NCBI GenBank assembly: GCA_032127875.1
Contig: JAQBHI010000108.1
Span: 70,273-134,272 of the forward strand
DNA: 64,000 nucleotides
Reading direction: 5' to 3'
Source of the DNA: CADEEV01 sp032127875
GTDB taxonomy: Bacteria; Acidobacteriota; Vicinamibacteria; Fen-336
A program made the position numbers and the translations under genes. Positions 45,746 through 55,138 of this stretch are shown here, one piece after another (positions within the stretch are counted from its first letter, which is position 1; the number at the start of each line of letters is the position of its first letter). The notes below the pieces were generated by a model. It made no database searches. It saw nothing but the letters and a program-made list of their open reading frames with translations, and was not told the origin of the DNA.

Positions 45746-46117
45746 GTGGCGGGGCTCGGGACGGAGCGGTTCTTCGAGCGCGTCTACGCCGCCGTCCGGT
45801 CGATCCCCCGAGGCCAGGTGGCGACGTACGGCGAGTTGGCCCGACTGCTGGGCGTGCCACGCGGTGCGCGGGCAGTGGGTTGGGCGCTGCGCGCGCTGCC
45901 CGCCTCGGGCGAGCGCACCGTGCCATGGCATCGCGTGGTCGGTGCCGGCGGCCGTATCTCGCCGCGCCGCGGGCCGGGACCGGAGCTGCAGCGTCGGCGC
46001 CTGCGGCAGGAAGGCATCCGTTTCGTCCTGGGCCGGGTGGACCTTGCGCGACACGGCGTCGTCACACGAGGCTCACTCGTGGTAAGCCCAGGGCCTCGCG
46101 GGCGCGCTGCATCGTGA
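45746..46117 (+). CDS. alkyltransferase-like protein (ATL), MGMT family with Trp in place of the acceptor Cys
   Basis: 123 residues from a GTG 3 bases after surA. The Ada/MGMT DNA-binding domain is clear: RVYAAVRSIPRGQVATYGELARLLG, ARAVGWALRA, and the active-site block reads VPWHRVVGAGG where transferases have PCHRV. Trp61 (codon 45926-45928) therefore replaces the alkyl-accepting Cys. Proteins of this type bind O6-alkylguanine tightly and hand the lesion to nucleotide excision repair, whose uvrA and mfd are also in this window. The 3' end overlaps the opposing gene by 56 bases. Confidence 0.9.
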   Translation: MAGLGTERFFERVYAAVRSIPRGQVATYGELARLLGVPRGARAVGWALRALPASGERTVPWHRVVGAGGRISPRRGPGPELQRRRLRQEGIRFVLGRVDLARHGVVTRGSLVVSPGPRGRAAS

Positions 46118-46712
46118 AGCGCGCCACGGCGTCCTCCAGCGCCGCGTCCTCAACCTGCCCGCGGTGGCGCTCGACGGCGCGGCGCGCCTCGTCGCGGTAG
46201 GCGCTGCGTTCGGGCTCGGAGACGCCTTGCAAGACGGCGGCGGACACGTCGTCGTCGATCTCGCGGAGCTTCTCGCGCAGGTAGTTCCAGTTGGGGCGCG
46301 AGGCGACCGCGAGCAGCTCGCGGACCTCGTGGATCTTCCTGAGCGGCGGTTCGAAGCACGCGGCCGGGCCGGGCCGAAGCCCGCCGAGCCGATCCTGAAG
46401 CGTCGCCAGCAGCTCTTGGAGCTCCGCTATCGGCACGCTCTCCGCAGGCAGCGCCGGCCGCGCGGAGGGCCCGCGGCCGCTGGCGGCGAGCTCTTCGACG
46501 CGAGCGCGACAAAAAGCCAGGGACGCGACCTGCGCGCCCTCCTCGAAAGCGCGGTCGATGCCGACCAGGACCGAGGCGAGCGGGATGCCGGCCTCGTACC
46601 ACGAGCGGGCCAGGGCGAAGTCGCGCGGCGAGAGAATGTGGTTCGTGCCCCGCCGCGCACGGAGGTGGGCCTCGATGGCGGCGACGTAAGCTTCGACGCC
46701 CGCGCCTTTCAC
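46062..46712 (-). CDS. conserved-looking protein of unknown function downstream of RNase G
   Basis: 216 residues, 6 bases after the rng stop. No signal peptide or membrane segment. The start is VEAYVAAIEAHLRARRGTNHILSPRDFALARSWYEAGIPLASVLVGIDRAFEEG, split by turns, a helical block with an Arg-rich DNA- or RNA-compatible surface; later EVRELLAVASRPNWNYLREKLREIDDDV is another helical region, and the C-terminus is acidic-basic mixed. I do not recognise a family. Coupling to an RNA-processing enzyme gives a weak hint at an RNA-linked role. Its 3' end runs 56 bases into the convergent ATL gene. Confidence 0.7.
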   Translation of the reverse strand: MKGAGVEAYVAAIEAHLRARRGTNHILSPRDFALARSWYEAGIPLASVLVGIDRAFEEGAQVASLAFCRARVEELAASGRGPSARPALPAESVPIAELQELLATLQDRLGGLRPGPAACFEPPLRKIHEVRELLAVASRPNWNYLREKLREIDDDVSAAVLQGVSEPERSAYRDEARRAVERHRGQVEDAALEDAVARFTMQRAREALGLPRVSLV

Positions 46713-46718
46713 CTGCGG

Positions 46719-48209
46719 CTAGAGACCGACCACGTCGAACTGCTCCTGGTGGAGAAGCGGATCGCCTTGAACGCGGATCTCGGTGCCGACCAGGCCGGTG
46801 AGATCGCGAAGCACCGACGCCTCCTCCCGGGCAAGGGCGCGCGCCACTTCCGGGTTGACGCGCAGCAGGAACGGCACGCCGCGCAGATCGGGTGCGAGCT
46901 TCTGGATCTCGTCGTAGATCTCGGCGCATACCGTCGAGACGTTCTTCACCATTCCGCTGCCGCTGCAGTAGGGGCACGGTTGGCACAGGGTGCGCTCGAG
47001 CGACTGCTTGACGCGCTTGCGGGTGATCACGACGAGTCCGAACTCGCTCACCTGCAGGATCTTCGAAGGGGCCCGGTCGCGCTTGAGCTCCTGTTCCAGG
47101 ACGCCCATGATCTGCTTCCGGCTGCCGCGCTCCTCCATGTCGATGAAGTCCACCACTATGATGCCGCCCAGATCGCGCAGGCGGATCTGCCGCACGATCT
47201 CCTTGGCGGCCTCCATGTTGGTCTGGACGATCGTGTCCTCGAGCTTCTTCTTGCCGACGAAACTGCCGGTGTTCACGTCGATCGCCACCAGCGCCTCGGT
47301 CGGGTTGATCACGATATAGCCGCCCGAGGCGAGTGCGACACGCGGGGTGAGGGCGCGTTCCAGCTCGGCCGCGACGCCATGCTCTTCGAACAGGCTTTCC
47401 TTCCGGTTGTGGAGCCGCACCCTGGGTGCAAGTTCGGGCTGAAGCTGGGTCACCAGGTCGAGCGTCCTGTGGAACTCGCGCTCGCTATCCAGGCTGATTT
47501 TCGCGATGTCCTCGCTCAGGATGTCGCGCAGCAGCCGCTCCAGCAACGACGGCTCGCGGTGCAGCAGCACCGGTGGCCGTTCGCGCGCCGCCCGTGCCCG
47601 CACCTCATCCCAGATCTTCGTGAGATAGCGGGCGTCGCGCTCGAAGTCTTCGCGGCTGCGACCCAGACCCGCCGTGCGCGCGATGAAGCCGCCGCCTCCG
47701 CGCTCTGCGCGGACCTCCTTCAAGATCGTCTTGAGGCGCCGACGTTCGTCGTCGTCGCTGATCTTGCGCGACACGCCGACGTGCTCGACCGTGGGCATGA
47801 AGACCACATAGCGCCCGGGCAGCGAAGCGTGCGACGTGATGCGCGCGCCCTTCTGGCCCAGCGGCTCCTTCAGCACCTGCACCAGGACGTCCTGTCCCGG
47901 CTGGAGCTTCTCCTCGATGCGGGCGTTCCTGTGGCCCCCCGACTGTGCCTGCTCTTCCGCCGAGAGCAGGTTCTCGTCGAGGCCCTCGACCACGTCGGTG
48001 ACGTACAGGAAAGCGTCGCGTTCGAGGCCGATGTCCACGAAGGACGACTGCATGCCCGGCAGCACGCGGGTCACCCGCCCGGAATAGAGGTTTCCGACGA
48101 CGCTACGCTGCGACTCCCGTTCGATGAATACTTCGGAGAGCAGCCCATCCTCGAGCAAGGCCACCCGGGTCTCGTGCGGCCGGGTATTCACGACGATCTC
48201 TCTGGTCAT
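46719..48209 (-). CDS. rng: ribonuclease G (RNase E/G family)
   Basis: 496 residues, the short RNase G form. It cleaves single-stranded AU-rich RNA and matures the 16S 5' end. The N-terminal S1 domain shows GNLYSGRVTRVLPGMQSSFVDIGLERDAFLYV; the catalytic DNase I-like part has INPTEALVAIDVNTGSFVGKK and GGIIVVDFIDM with the magnesium-binding Asp residues; CQPCPYCSGSG supplies the zinc-link cysteines. Its start codon lies inside an inverted repeat that also covers the GGAAGG ribosome binding site. Confidence 0.93.
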   Translation of the reverse strand: MTREIVVNTRPHETRVALLEDGLLSEVFIERESQRSVVGNLYSGRVTRVLPGMQSSFVDIGLERDAFLYVTDVVEGLDENLLSAEEQAQSGGHRNARIEEKLQPGQDVLVQVLKEPLGQKGARITSHASLPGRYVVFMPTVEHVGVSRKISDDDERRRLKTILKEVRAERGGGGFIARTAGLGRSREDFERDARYLTKIWDEVRARAARERPPVLLHREPSLLERLLRDILSEDIAKISLDSEREFHRTLDLVTQLQPELAPRVRLHNRKESLFEEHGVAAELERALTPRVALASGGYIVINPTEALVAIDVNTGSFVGKKKLEDTIVQTNMEAAKEIVRQIRLRDLGGIIVVDFIDMEERGSRKQIMGVLEQELKRDRAPSKILQVSEFGLVVITRKRVKQSLERTLCQPCPYCSGSGMVKNVSTVCAEIYDEIQKLAPDLRGVPFLLRVNPEVARALAREEASVLRDLTGLVGTEIRVQGDPLLHQEQFDVVGL

Positions 48210-48226
48210 GGAAGGTCCCTTCCATG
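48207..48226. repeat. inverted repeat over the rng start codon and ribosome binding site
   Basis: Two perfect 9-base arms (CATGGAAGG and CCTTCCATG) around two bases. In the rng mRNA this can fold as an 8-bp stem with a 4-base loop, burying the GGAAGG ribosome binding site and the AUG. Confidence 0.6.
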
Positions 48227-48418
48227 AGCCCTCCAGCCGCGGCGGCCTGCGGCGCGCGGCGTCTCGGCGCGGCGCGCGAGGGCCTCCGCAGGACGCAAGC
48301 TGGCGTCCCGGAACGTCCGCGGCTCAGGAGAAGCTCGATCCGGCGCGGTGCGGCCGCGCCCCGTGCGGCAGAAGGCGCCGCGATCACGCTGGAAATAAAG
48401 CCGGAAGGAAGAAGGCGA
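48227..48418 (-). other. rodA-rng intergenic region
   Basis: 192 bases, very GC-rich, with several short GC stems near 48340-48385 that could fold in the rng leader. No promoter hexamers stand out on the minus strand and no gene is seen. Confidence 0.35.
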
Positions 48419-49513
48419 TCAGTTGGCAAAGCGGCGCATGCGGACGTTGAGGGTGAAACCGAGGCCAATCATCGTCGACAGCACCGAGGCCCCGCCGTAG
48501 CTCATGAGAGGCAACGGCAAGCCCTTCACGGGAACGAGGCCGGCGACCATGGCGACATTGTACACAACCTGGAACGCGAGAGTCGCTGCGATGCCGGCCA
48601 CCAGGAACGCCCCCAGCCGGTCGCGGGCGAGGCGCGCCGCCTCGAGCGCCCGAAACAGCACCAGTAGGTACAGTCCCAGCACGCCGGCCACCCCGAGGAA
48701 GCCATGCTCTTCGGCGAGGACGGAGAAGATGAAGTCGGTGTGCCGTGCCGGCAGATACCCGAGCTGGCTCTGGCTGCCCTGCCTGAAGCCCTTGCCGAAA
48801 AAGCCACCGGAGCCCACGGCGATCTGGGATTGGATTTTCTGGTAGCCAGCGCCCTTGGGATCCAAAGAGGGGTCGAGGAAGGTGTAGATGCGCGTCTTCT
48901 GATAGTCGTGCAGGGCATAGCGCCAGCCCAGGCCGCCGAAGACGACCAGCGCGAGGCACAAGGCCAGCACGGGCCGAAAGCGCAGGCCGGCGAGCAGCGC
49001 CACCGCGAGGAACATGGGAATCAGGCAAAAGGCGGTGCCGAGGTCGGGCTCGGCCGCGATCAGCAACACCAGGACTCCGACGGCCGCGCCGGGGCCGAGG
49101 ACATCGCCGAGTCCGAGGCTGTCCTTTTGCGACTCCGAGAAGATCTTAGCCACAAAAATGGCCGCGACGATCTTGGCGAGCTCCGACGGCTGCACCTGCA
49201 GACCGCCCATGAAGAACCAGCGCTGCGTACCCGCGACGCGCGGACCGAAGAACAGCATCCAGGTGAGCACGGCGGCCGTCCCGAGATAAAGAAGAAAGGC
49301 TCGGTCCGCCACGCGCCGATAGTCGAGCATCAGAGTGAGCACGAGCACGACCACGCCGCCGGCCACGAGATACGCCTGCTTCAGGTAGAGCCCCGCGCTG
49401 GTCCCCCCGAAGGTCGCGCTGTGGATCGTGGCGATGCCGATGGCACACAGGAGCAGTGCCGCCGAGAGCAGCACCCAGTCGATGTTGAGGAGCAGGCGTC
49501 GATCGATCGTCAT
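48419..49513 (-). CDS. rodA: rod-shape SEDS peptidoglycan polymerase RodA
   Basis: 364 residues, about ten transmembrane helices. The FtsW/RodA/SpoVE family polymerises lipid II. The opening LLNIDWVLLSAALLLCAIGIATIHSAT, the block FFMGGLQVQPSELAKI and GSGGFFGKGFRQGSQSQLGYLP and the C-terminal VPVKGLPLPLMSYGGASVLS are typical. It follows mrdA (PBP2) by 3 bases, the partner transpeptidase, which identifies it as RodA rather than FtsW. Confidence 0.94.
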   Translation of the reverse strand: MTIDRRLLLNIDWVLLSAALLLCAIGIATIHSATFGGTSAGLYLKQAYLVAGGVVVLVLTLMLDYRRVADRAFLLYLGTAAVLTWMLFFGPRVAGTQRWFFMGGLQVQPSELAKIVAAIFVAKIFSESQKDSLGLGDVLGPGAAVGVLVLLIAAEPDLGTAFCLIPMFLAVALLAGLRFRPVLALCLALVVFGGLGWRYALHDYQKTRIYTFLDPSLDPKGAGYQKIQSQIAVGSGGFFGKGFRQGSQSQLGYLPARHTDFIFSVLAEEHGFLGVAGVLGLYLLVLFRALEAARLARDRLGAFLVAGIAATLAFQVVYNVAMVAGLVPVKGLPLPLMSYGGASVLSTMIGLGFTLNVRMRRFAN

Positions 49514-49516
49514 CGG

Positions 49517-51331
49517 TCAGTCGGCGCCCGCCGCGACGGCGCTGCGCGGCGCGCCGCGCGCGCCGAAAAAGAACTGCTCGAGGATCTCTCGGGCCACGGG
49601 GGCCGCTGCAGCACTACCGCTGCCGCCGTGCTCCACCAGCACCGCGAGCGCGATGCGCGGGTGGTCTACAGGAGCGAAGGCGATGAACCAGCCATGTGGT
49701 TGCAGCGCCGCGGACGACGGATGCTGCGCGAGGTGCGCCCTGGCGACGACCTGCGCGGAGCCCGTCTTGCCGGCAATCTGGATCTCCGGGAGTTGAGCCC
49801 GCCAGCCCGAGCCGTGCTCCTCGACCACGGCCCGCATCCCGCTGCGGATCGCCGCGATAGTCTCGGGCCGGAGGCCGATCGGCTGTGGCGCCGGGTAGGC
49901 AATGGTTTGCCCGCCGATCGCCTTCACCAGATGCGGCTGGGCCAGGCGGCCGCCGCTCGCGATCACGCCCGCCACGCGCGCCATCTGCAGCGGAGTCACG
50001 TTCACCTGCCCCTGCCCGATCGAGACCGACACCGTCTCGCCGCCGTACCAGGGCACGCGCTGCGTCCGGAGCTTCCATTCCGGGCTCGGCACGAGCCCTG
50101 GGGCCTCGTGCGGAAGGTCGATCCCGGTGGGCGCGCCGAGCCCGAACAGCTGAGCCCACTTGGCGATCCGCTCGATCTCGAGCCGCACGCCCACCTGGTA
50201 GAAGAACACGTTGCACGATTGCGCGAGAGCCTGATGCAGCGCGACGACACCATGGCCAGCCGGCTTGTGGCACCGGAAGACGTTGCCGTAGATCGAGAGG
50301 TAGCCGGGGCAGTAGAAGGTCGTCTGGGGAGTGATGACCTCTTCTTCGAGCGCGGCGGCCGCCATCACGATCTTGAAGGTGCTGCCGGGCACATACTGGC
50401 CCTGGATGACGCGGTTCATGAGCGGCGTGTCTGGGTCGCTCGTGAGCCGGCTCCAGGCGCTGGCCTCGATTCCGGATGAGAACTGGTTCGGGTCGTAGGC
50501 TGGCGTCGACGTCATCGCAAGGATCTCGCCCGTCTCCGGGTCGAGCGCCACGGCGCTGCCCGCGCGTCCGTGAAAGGCCCGCTCTGTGACGATCTGCAGG
50601 TCCTCGTCGATGGTCAGCGTGAGGCTTGGCCCGGGCACGGGCGATACGCGGCGAATCTCGGCCACTTCACGCCCGCGGCTGTTGACCACCAGGCGGCGCT
50701 CCCCGTCGTGGCCCATCAAGTTCCGGTTGTAGCGCAATTCGAGGCCCGCCTGCCCGACGAGGGCGCCCGGCCCAAGCCCGGCGAAGTCGTCGAGTCGGAG
50801 CTGGCGGTCGGTCACCTCGCCCACCCGCCCCAGCGAATGGGCCGCCGCCGCCGCGAGCGGATACGAACGCAGCGGGACGACATCGACGCTCACGTCAGGC
50901 AACTCCAGGCGCCGTGCCTCGAGCGCGGCCACGTCTTCGGCAGGCGCGTCTTCCTTGACGACCACGGCGCGGTAGAGATCCTCTCGCCTTGCCAGGCGCT
51001 CGCGGATCTGGGCCTCGCCCATGCGCAAGACACTCGCCAGCCGCGTGATCGTGAGGTCCACGTCCTCGAGATGCTCGGGCGCCACCACGATGTTGAACGA
51101 GGGGCGGTTCTCGACCAGGATACGTCCCTTGCGATCGAGCAGCGGGCCCCGCGGGGCCGCGATCGGCACGCTCCGGTTACGGTTGTTCTCGGCGAGATCC
51201 TTGTAGTACTTGCCCCGCACCACCTGGCTGTGCCAGAAGGAACCGGCGAGCAGCGCCAGCACCACGGCGATGGCGCTCTGCAGCAGCGCCAGGCGCGCCT
51301 GGACGACGCGCAGATCCTCGTAGATTCTCAC
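49517..51331 (-). CDS. mrdA: penicillin-binding protein 2 (elongasome transpeptidase)
   Basis: 604 residues from a GTG at 51331 overlapping the mreD stop. An N-terminal membrane anchor (ARLALLQSAIAVVLALLAGSFW) precedes a PBP dimerisation domain and the transpeptidase with the active-site triads: VPGSTFKIVMAAAA (SxxK), QSCNVFFYQVG (SxN) and KTGSAQVV (KTG). NRNRSVPIAAPRGPLLDRKGRIL is the usual PBP2 start. It crosslinks peptidoglycan during lateral growth together with RodA and MreBCD. Confidence 0.95.
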   Translation of the reverse strand: MRIYEDLRVVQARLALLQSAIAVVLALLAGSFWHSQVVRGKYYKDLAENNRNRSVPIAAPRGPLLDRKGRILVENRPSFNIVVAPEHLEDVDLTITRLASVLRMGEAQIRERLARREDLYRAVVVKEDAPAEDVAALEARRLELPDVSVDVVPLRSYPLAAAAAHSLGRVGEVTDRQLRLDDFAGLGPGALVGQAGLELRYNRNLMGHDGERRLVVNSRGREVAEIRRVSPVPGPSLTLTIDEDLQIVTERAFHGRAGSAVALDPETGEILAMTSTPAYDPNQFSSGIEASAWSRLTSDPDTPLMNRVIQGQYVPGSTFKIVMAAAALEEEVITPQTTFYCPGYLSIYGNVFRCHKPAGHGVVALHQALAQSCNVFFYQVGVRLEIERIAKWAQLFGLGAPTGIDLPHEAPGLVPSPEWKLRTQRVPWYGGETVSVSIGQGQVNVTPLQMARVAGVIASGGRLAQPHLVKAIGGQTIAYPAPQPIGLRPETIAAIRSGMRAVVEEHGSGWRAQLPEIQIAGKTGSAQVVARAHLAQHPSSAALQPHGWFIAFAPVDHPRIALAVLVEHGGSGSAAAAPVAREILEQFFFGARGAPRSAVAAGAD

Positions 51332-51813
51332 GAACGCTGCTCGCGCTGCGCGCGGAACTCGAGGGCCTGGAAGGCAAGCACGCCGAGCACAGCGTTCGCG
51401 ACGGCCCGAGCCAGCAAGAGGCGCAGCGACATCTCGGAAGCGGCGATCTCGAAGACCAGCGCGAGCCGCTCGAAGATCAGGGCGTCGATTAGTGTCGCGC
51501 CGAACAGGACCAATAGTCGCGCCAAGGAGGCGGTCACCAGGAAGCGTGTCGCCGCCATGCCGACCGCAAAGCCGACGAGCAGCTTGGTGAGCGCCGAGAG
51601 CCCGCTCACCGCGCCGCCGAACTGGGTGTCCTGGATCCAGCCGGCCGTGGCGCCGGCCAGCATGCCGTGCGTCTCGCCGCCCGTCAGGCCGCAGTAGACG
51701 ACGACCACGAGAAATGGATCGAGGAGCCGGCCAGGCCCGGGCAGGACTAGCGTCAGCCCCGACTGGATCACCAAGGCGAGGCCGAGTCCCAGGCCGGTCG
51801 CGAGCCACCTCAC
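51328..51813 (-). CDS. mreD: rod shape-determining protein MreD
   Basis: 161 residues, start GTG overlapping the mreC stop as GTGA. A small integral membrane protein with four to five hydrophobic helices (ATGLGLGLALVIQSGLTLVL, FLVVVVYCGLTGG). Sequence conservation in MreD is low, but LLDPFLVVVVYCGL and GATAGWIQDTQFGG match, and position between mreC and mrdA is decisive. It links the cytoplasmic MreB filament to the wall-synthesis enzymes. Confidence 0.92.
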   Translation of the reverse strand: MRWLATGLGLGLALVIQSGLTLVLPGPGRLLDPFLVVVVYCGLTGGETHGMLAGATAGWIQDTQFGGAVSGLSALTKLLVGFAVGMAATRFLVTASLARLLVLFGATLIDALIFERLALVFEIAASEMSLRLLLARAVANAVLGVLAFQALEFRAQREQRS

Positions 51814-52673
51814 CGGACCGACTCCACGAGCGTCAGCGATTCGCCCGCACTCGTCACTACGAGCACCTGTTCGAGCGCCTCGAAGTGAGCCGTCGGCGTC
51901 ACCAGCACTTCCTTGAAGAGCCCGGAGGAGGCACCAACCGAGCGGACGCGGCCCACCACCAGGCCCTTTGGGTAGATCCGGTCGAGGCCAGAGGTCAGTA
52001 CGCGGTCGCCCGGGGCCACATCGGCCAGGACCGAGACGTACTTCATCAGCAGCTCGGGATGGCCGGCGTCCTCGAGCCTCACCTGGCCACTGGCGACGCC
52101 CGTGGCGCGGCTGCGTTCGATCACGACACCGACACCCGCGTCGCGGTCGAGCAGCAGCTGCACTCTTGCTGCATGCGGGCCCACCGAGATGACGCGCCCG
52201 ACGACACCCGAGGCGCTGATCACGGGCGCGTCGAGGGCGACACCGTCACGCGTGCCCTTGTCCAGCGTTACGCTGCGAAACCAGGGCAGGCCCTCGCGGG
52301 CTACGACCTCGGCCGCCAGCGTCCGCAGCGGGACCGCCTGCTTCAGAGCCAGCAACTCGCGCAGCCGCGCGGACTCGAGGGCCTGCTGGCGTGTATGTCC
52401 GAGTTCGATCTGCAGGGCGTCCAGCCGCGCCTGCATGGCGCCATTCTGCTCGCGCACTCCGCGCAGGGCCACGTAACCGGACCAGGCGGACGAGACCCCC
52501 GCCAGCATGCGCGCCACCGCCGTCTGGACGGGGGACAGGACCTCGAACAGCAGGCGCTGCAGGAGCGAGTTTCCGCCGCCCGCGTCCACCTGGTGGCTGA
52601 TCACGACCAGGTGGGAGACGACGAGCGCCGCCAGCAGCAGCCTAGACCTACGGGTTTCGACGACCTTGGCCAA
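51810..52673 (-). CDS. mreC: rod shape-determining protein MreC
   Basis: 287 residues. One N-terminal membrane helix (LLLAALVVSHLVVISHQV), a coiled-coil segment (RGVREQNGAMQARLDALQIELG), then a two-barrel periplasmic domain with VVAREGLPWFRSVTLDKGTRDGV and DAPVISASGVVGRVISVGPHAARVQLLLD. MreC scaffolds PBP2 and MreD. It starts 3 bases after mreB ends and the whole mreBCD-mrdA-rodA run is on the minus strand. Confidence 0.94.
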   Translation of the reverse strand: MAKVVETRRSRLLLAALVVSHLVVISHQVDAGGGNSLLQRLLFEVLSPVQTAVARMLAGVSSAWSGYVALRGVREQNGAMQARLDALQIELGHTRQQALESARLRELLALKQAVPLRTLAAEVVAREGLPWFRSVTLDKGTRDGVALDAPVISASGVVGRVISVGPHAARVQLLLDRDAGVGVVIERSRATGVASGQVRLEDAGHPELLMKYVSVLADVAPGDRVLTSGLDRIYPKGLVVGRVRSVGASSGLFKEVLVTPTAHFEALEQVLVVTSAGESLTLVESVR

Positions 52674-52676
52674 GGA

Positions 52677-53708
<1,032 letters not shown>

Positions 53709-53751
53709 AAGTCGTAGTCAGCTCCTCGAAAAGGTGGACTCCGTGGCGGTG

Positions 53752-55137
53752 TTAGACCGCCACCTCGATGCCGTTCTTGTTCCGCTCCTTGACGCGGTAC
53801 ATGGCCTGGTCGGCCTTCTGGATCAACCCCTCGGGCGTCAGGGCGTGCTCGGGGTAGCTGGAGACGCCAAAGGACGCGGAGATCCTCGCCTGCAGGCCCT
53901 GGGTAGCGAGAAAGGCGTGTCCCTCGATCGCCTTTCGGATCCGCTCGGCGATCACCAAAGCGCCCGCCGGCGGTGTTTCGGGCAGGACGACGACGAACTC
54001 GTCGCCGCCGTAGCGCGCCAGCACGTCGGACTCGCGCACGGCGAGCAGCAGGATCTGCCCGACCTCGGAGAGCGTCCTCGAGCCGGCCAAGTGGCCATAC
54101 TGGTCGTTCACACCCTTGAAGCCGTCGAGGTCGAGGAAGATCACCGAGAGCGGCACGCCATGGCGCTTGCAGCGCTTGATCTCGCGGCCGATGTACAGGT
54201 TCAGGTAGCGCGAGTTGAAGAGCTTGGTCAGGTCGTCGGTGATGGTGAGCTGCTCCGCCTTCTGGAACAGCATCGCGTTCTCGATGGCGATCGCGCAGGG
54301 ATCGACCAGCGTCAGGAGCATCTCGAGATCGGAGCGCGTGAAGCGCCCGCCCTTGCGGTTGATGATCTCCACGACGCCGATGGTGCGACCGCGCGATATG
54401 AGCGGCGCGCACAGGATCGAGCGCGTGCGGAACTGCGTCTCGGCGTCGAACTTCCCCGAGAAGCGCGGGTCCTTCGCGACGTCGTTCACGATCGTCGGTC
54501 TACCCGTCTCCGCGACCCAGCCCGCGATGCCTTCGCCGATCTTGACTCGAAAGCCGGAAACGTCCTTGGCCTTTTCCCCGAGCGCCAGCTCGAAGGTGAG
54601 CTCGCCGCGCTCCTCGTCGACCATCAGCATCGACCAGGCGTCCGACGGGATGAGTTCCTGGATGCGGGCCATGATCAGTTCGATGACCTTCTTGGGCTCC
54701 AGGATCGAGTTGGCGGTCTTGACGATGTCGGTCAGGATCGCGAGGCGCTTGCTCGCGGTGGCGGCGGCGGGGGCCTTCTTGTGGCGGGCGACACGCCGGA
54801 TCGGCGCCGCCTCGAGGCGCGCGAGCACTTCCTTGGGCGCCTGCGGCATCGCCACGTGGAAGTCGAAGGCGAGTTCAGCTGAGCGCCGCAGCGCCTCCGC
54901 CGAAGGCCGCAGCGAGAAGCTGCCCACTGGTTTGCCGGACAGGGCTCGGCGCAGCGCGACGAGAATGCGCCGCGCCGCGCCGCCGCCCTCCACGAGGGCA
55001 GCGTCGAAAGCCTTGAGCGCTGAGGCCGTGCCGCGCAGCGCCTCGGGCGATATGATCTCGTACACGAGCCCCTTGCCGCCCCAGCTCGCGAAGCGGCGCC
55101 TCAGGAGCGCTCGGCCAAAGACCGCTACGCGGGCCAA
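53752..55137 (-). CDS. GAF-GGDEF diguanylate cyclase-like protein
   Basis: 461 residues, no signal peptide. The first ~125 residues are helical and unassigned (SWGGKGLVYEIISPEALRG). A GAF domain follows (about 130-290: DIVKTANSILEPKKVIELI, GEGIAGWVAETGRPTIVNDV), then a GGDEF domain ending the protein with ITDDLTKLFNSRYLNLYI, DLDGFKGVNDQYGHLAGS and ARYGGDEFVVVLPE. The intact GGDEF motif predicts cyclic-di-GMP synthesis controlled by a GAF ligand or partner. It lies between a FecR-like gene and mreB, on the same strand. Confidence 0.92.
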   Translation of the reverse strand: MARVAVFGRALLRRRFASWGGKGLVYEIISPEALRGTASALKAFDAALVEGGGAARRILVALRRALSGKPVGSFSLRPSAEALRRSAELAFDFHVAMPQAPKEVLARLEAAPIRRVARHKKAPAAATASKRLAILTDIVKTANSILEPKKVIELIMARIQELIPSDAWSMLMVDEERGELTFELALGEKAKDVSGFRVKIGEGIAGWVAETGRPTIVNDVAKDPRFSGKFDAETQFRTRSILCAPLISRGRTIGVVEIINRKGGRFTRSDLEMLLTLVDPCAIAIENAMLFQKAEQLTITDDLTKLFNSRYLNLYIGREIKRCKRHGVPLSVIFLDLDGFKGVNDQYGHLAGSRTLSEVGQILLLAVRESDVLARYGGDEFVVVLPETPPAGALVIAERIRKAIEGHAFLATQGLQARISASFGVSSYPEHALTPEGLIQKADQAMYRVKERNKNGIEVAV

Positions 55138-55138
55138 G

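Noticed and set aside
45926..45928. The Trp codon in the MGMT-like protein as an inactivating mutation
   Set aside because: Trp at this position is the known hallmark of the alkyltransferase-like subfamily, and the rest of the protein is intact.
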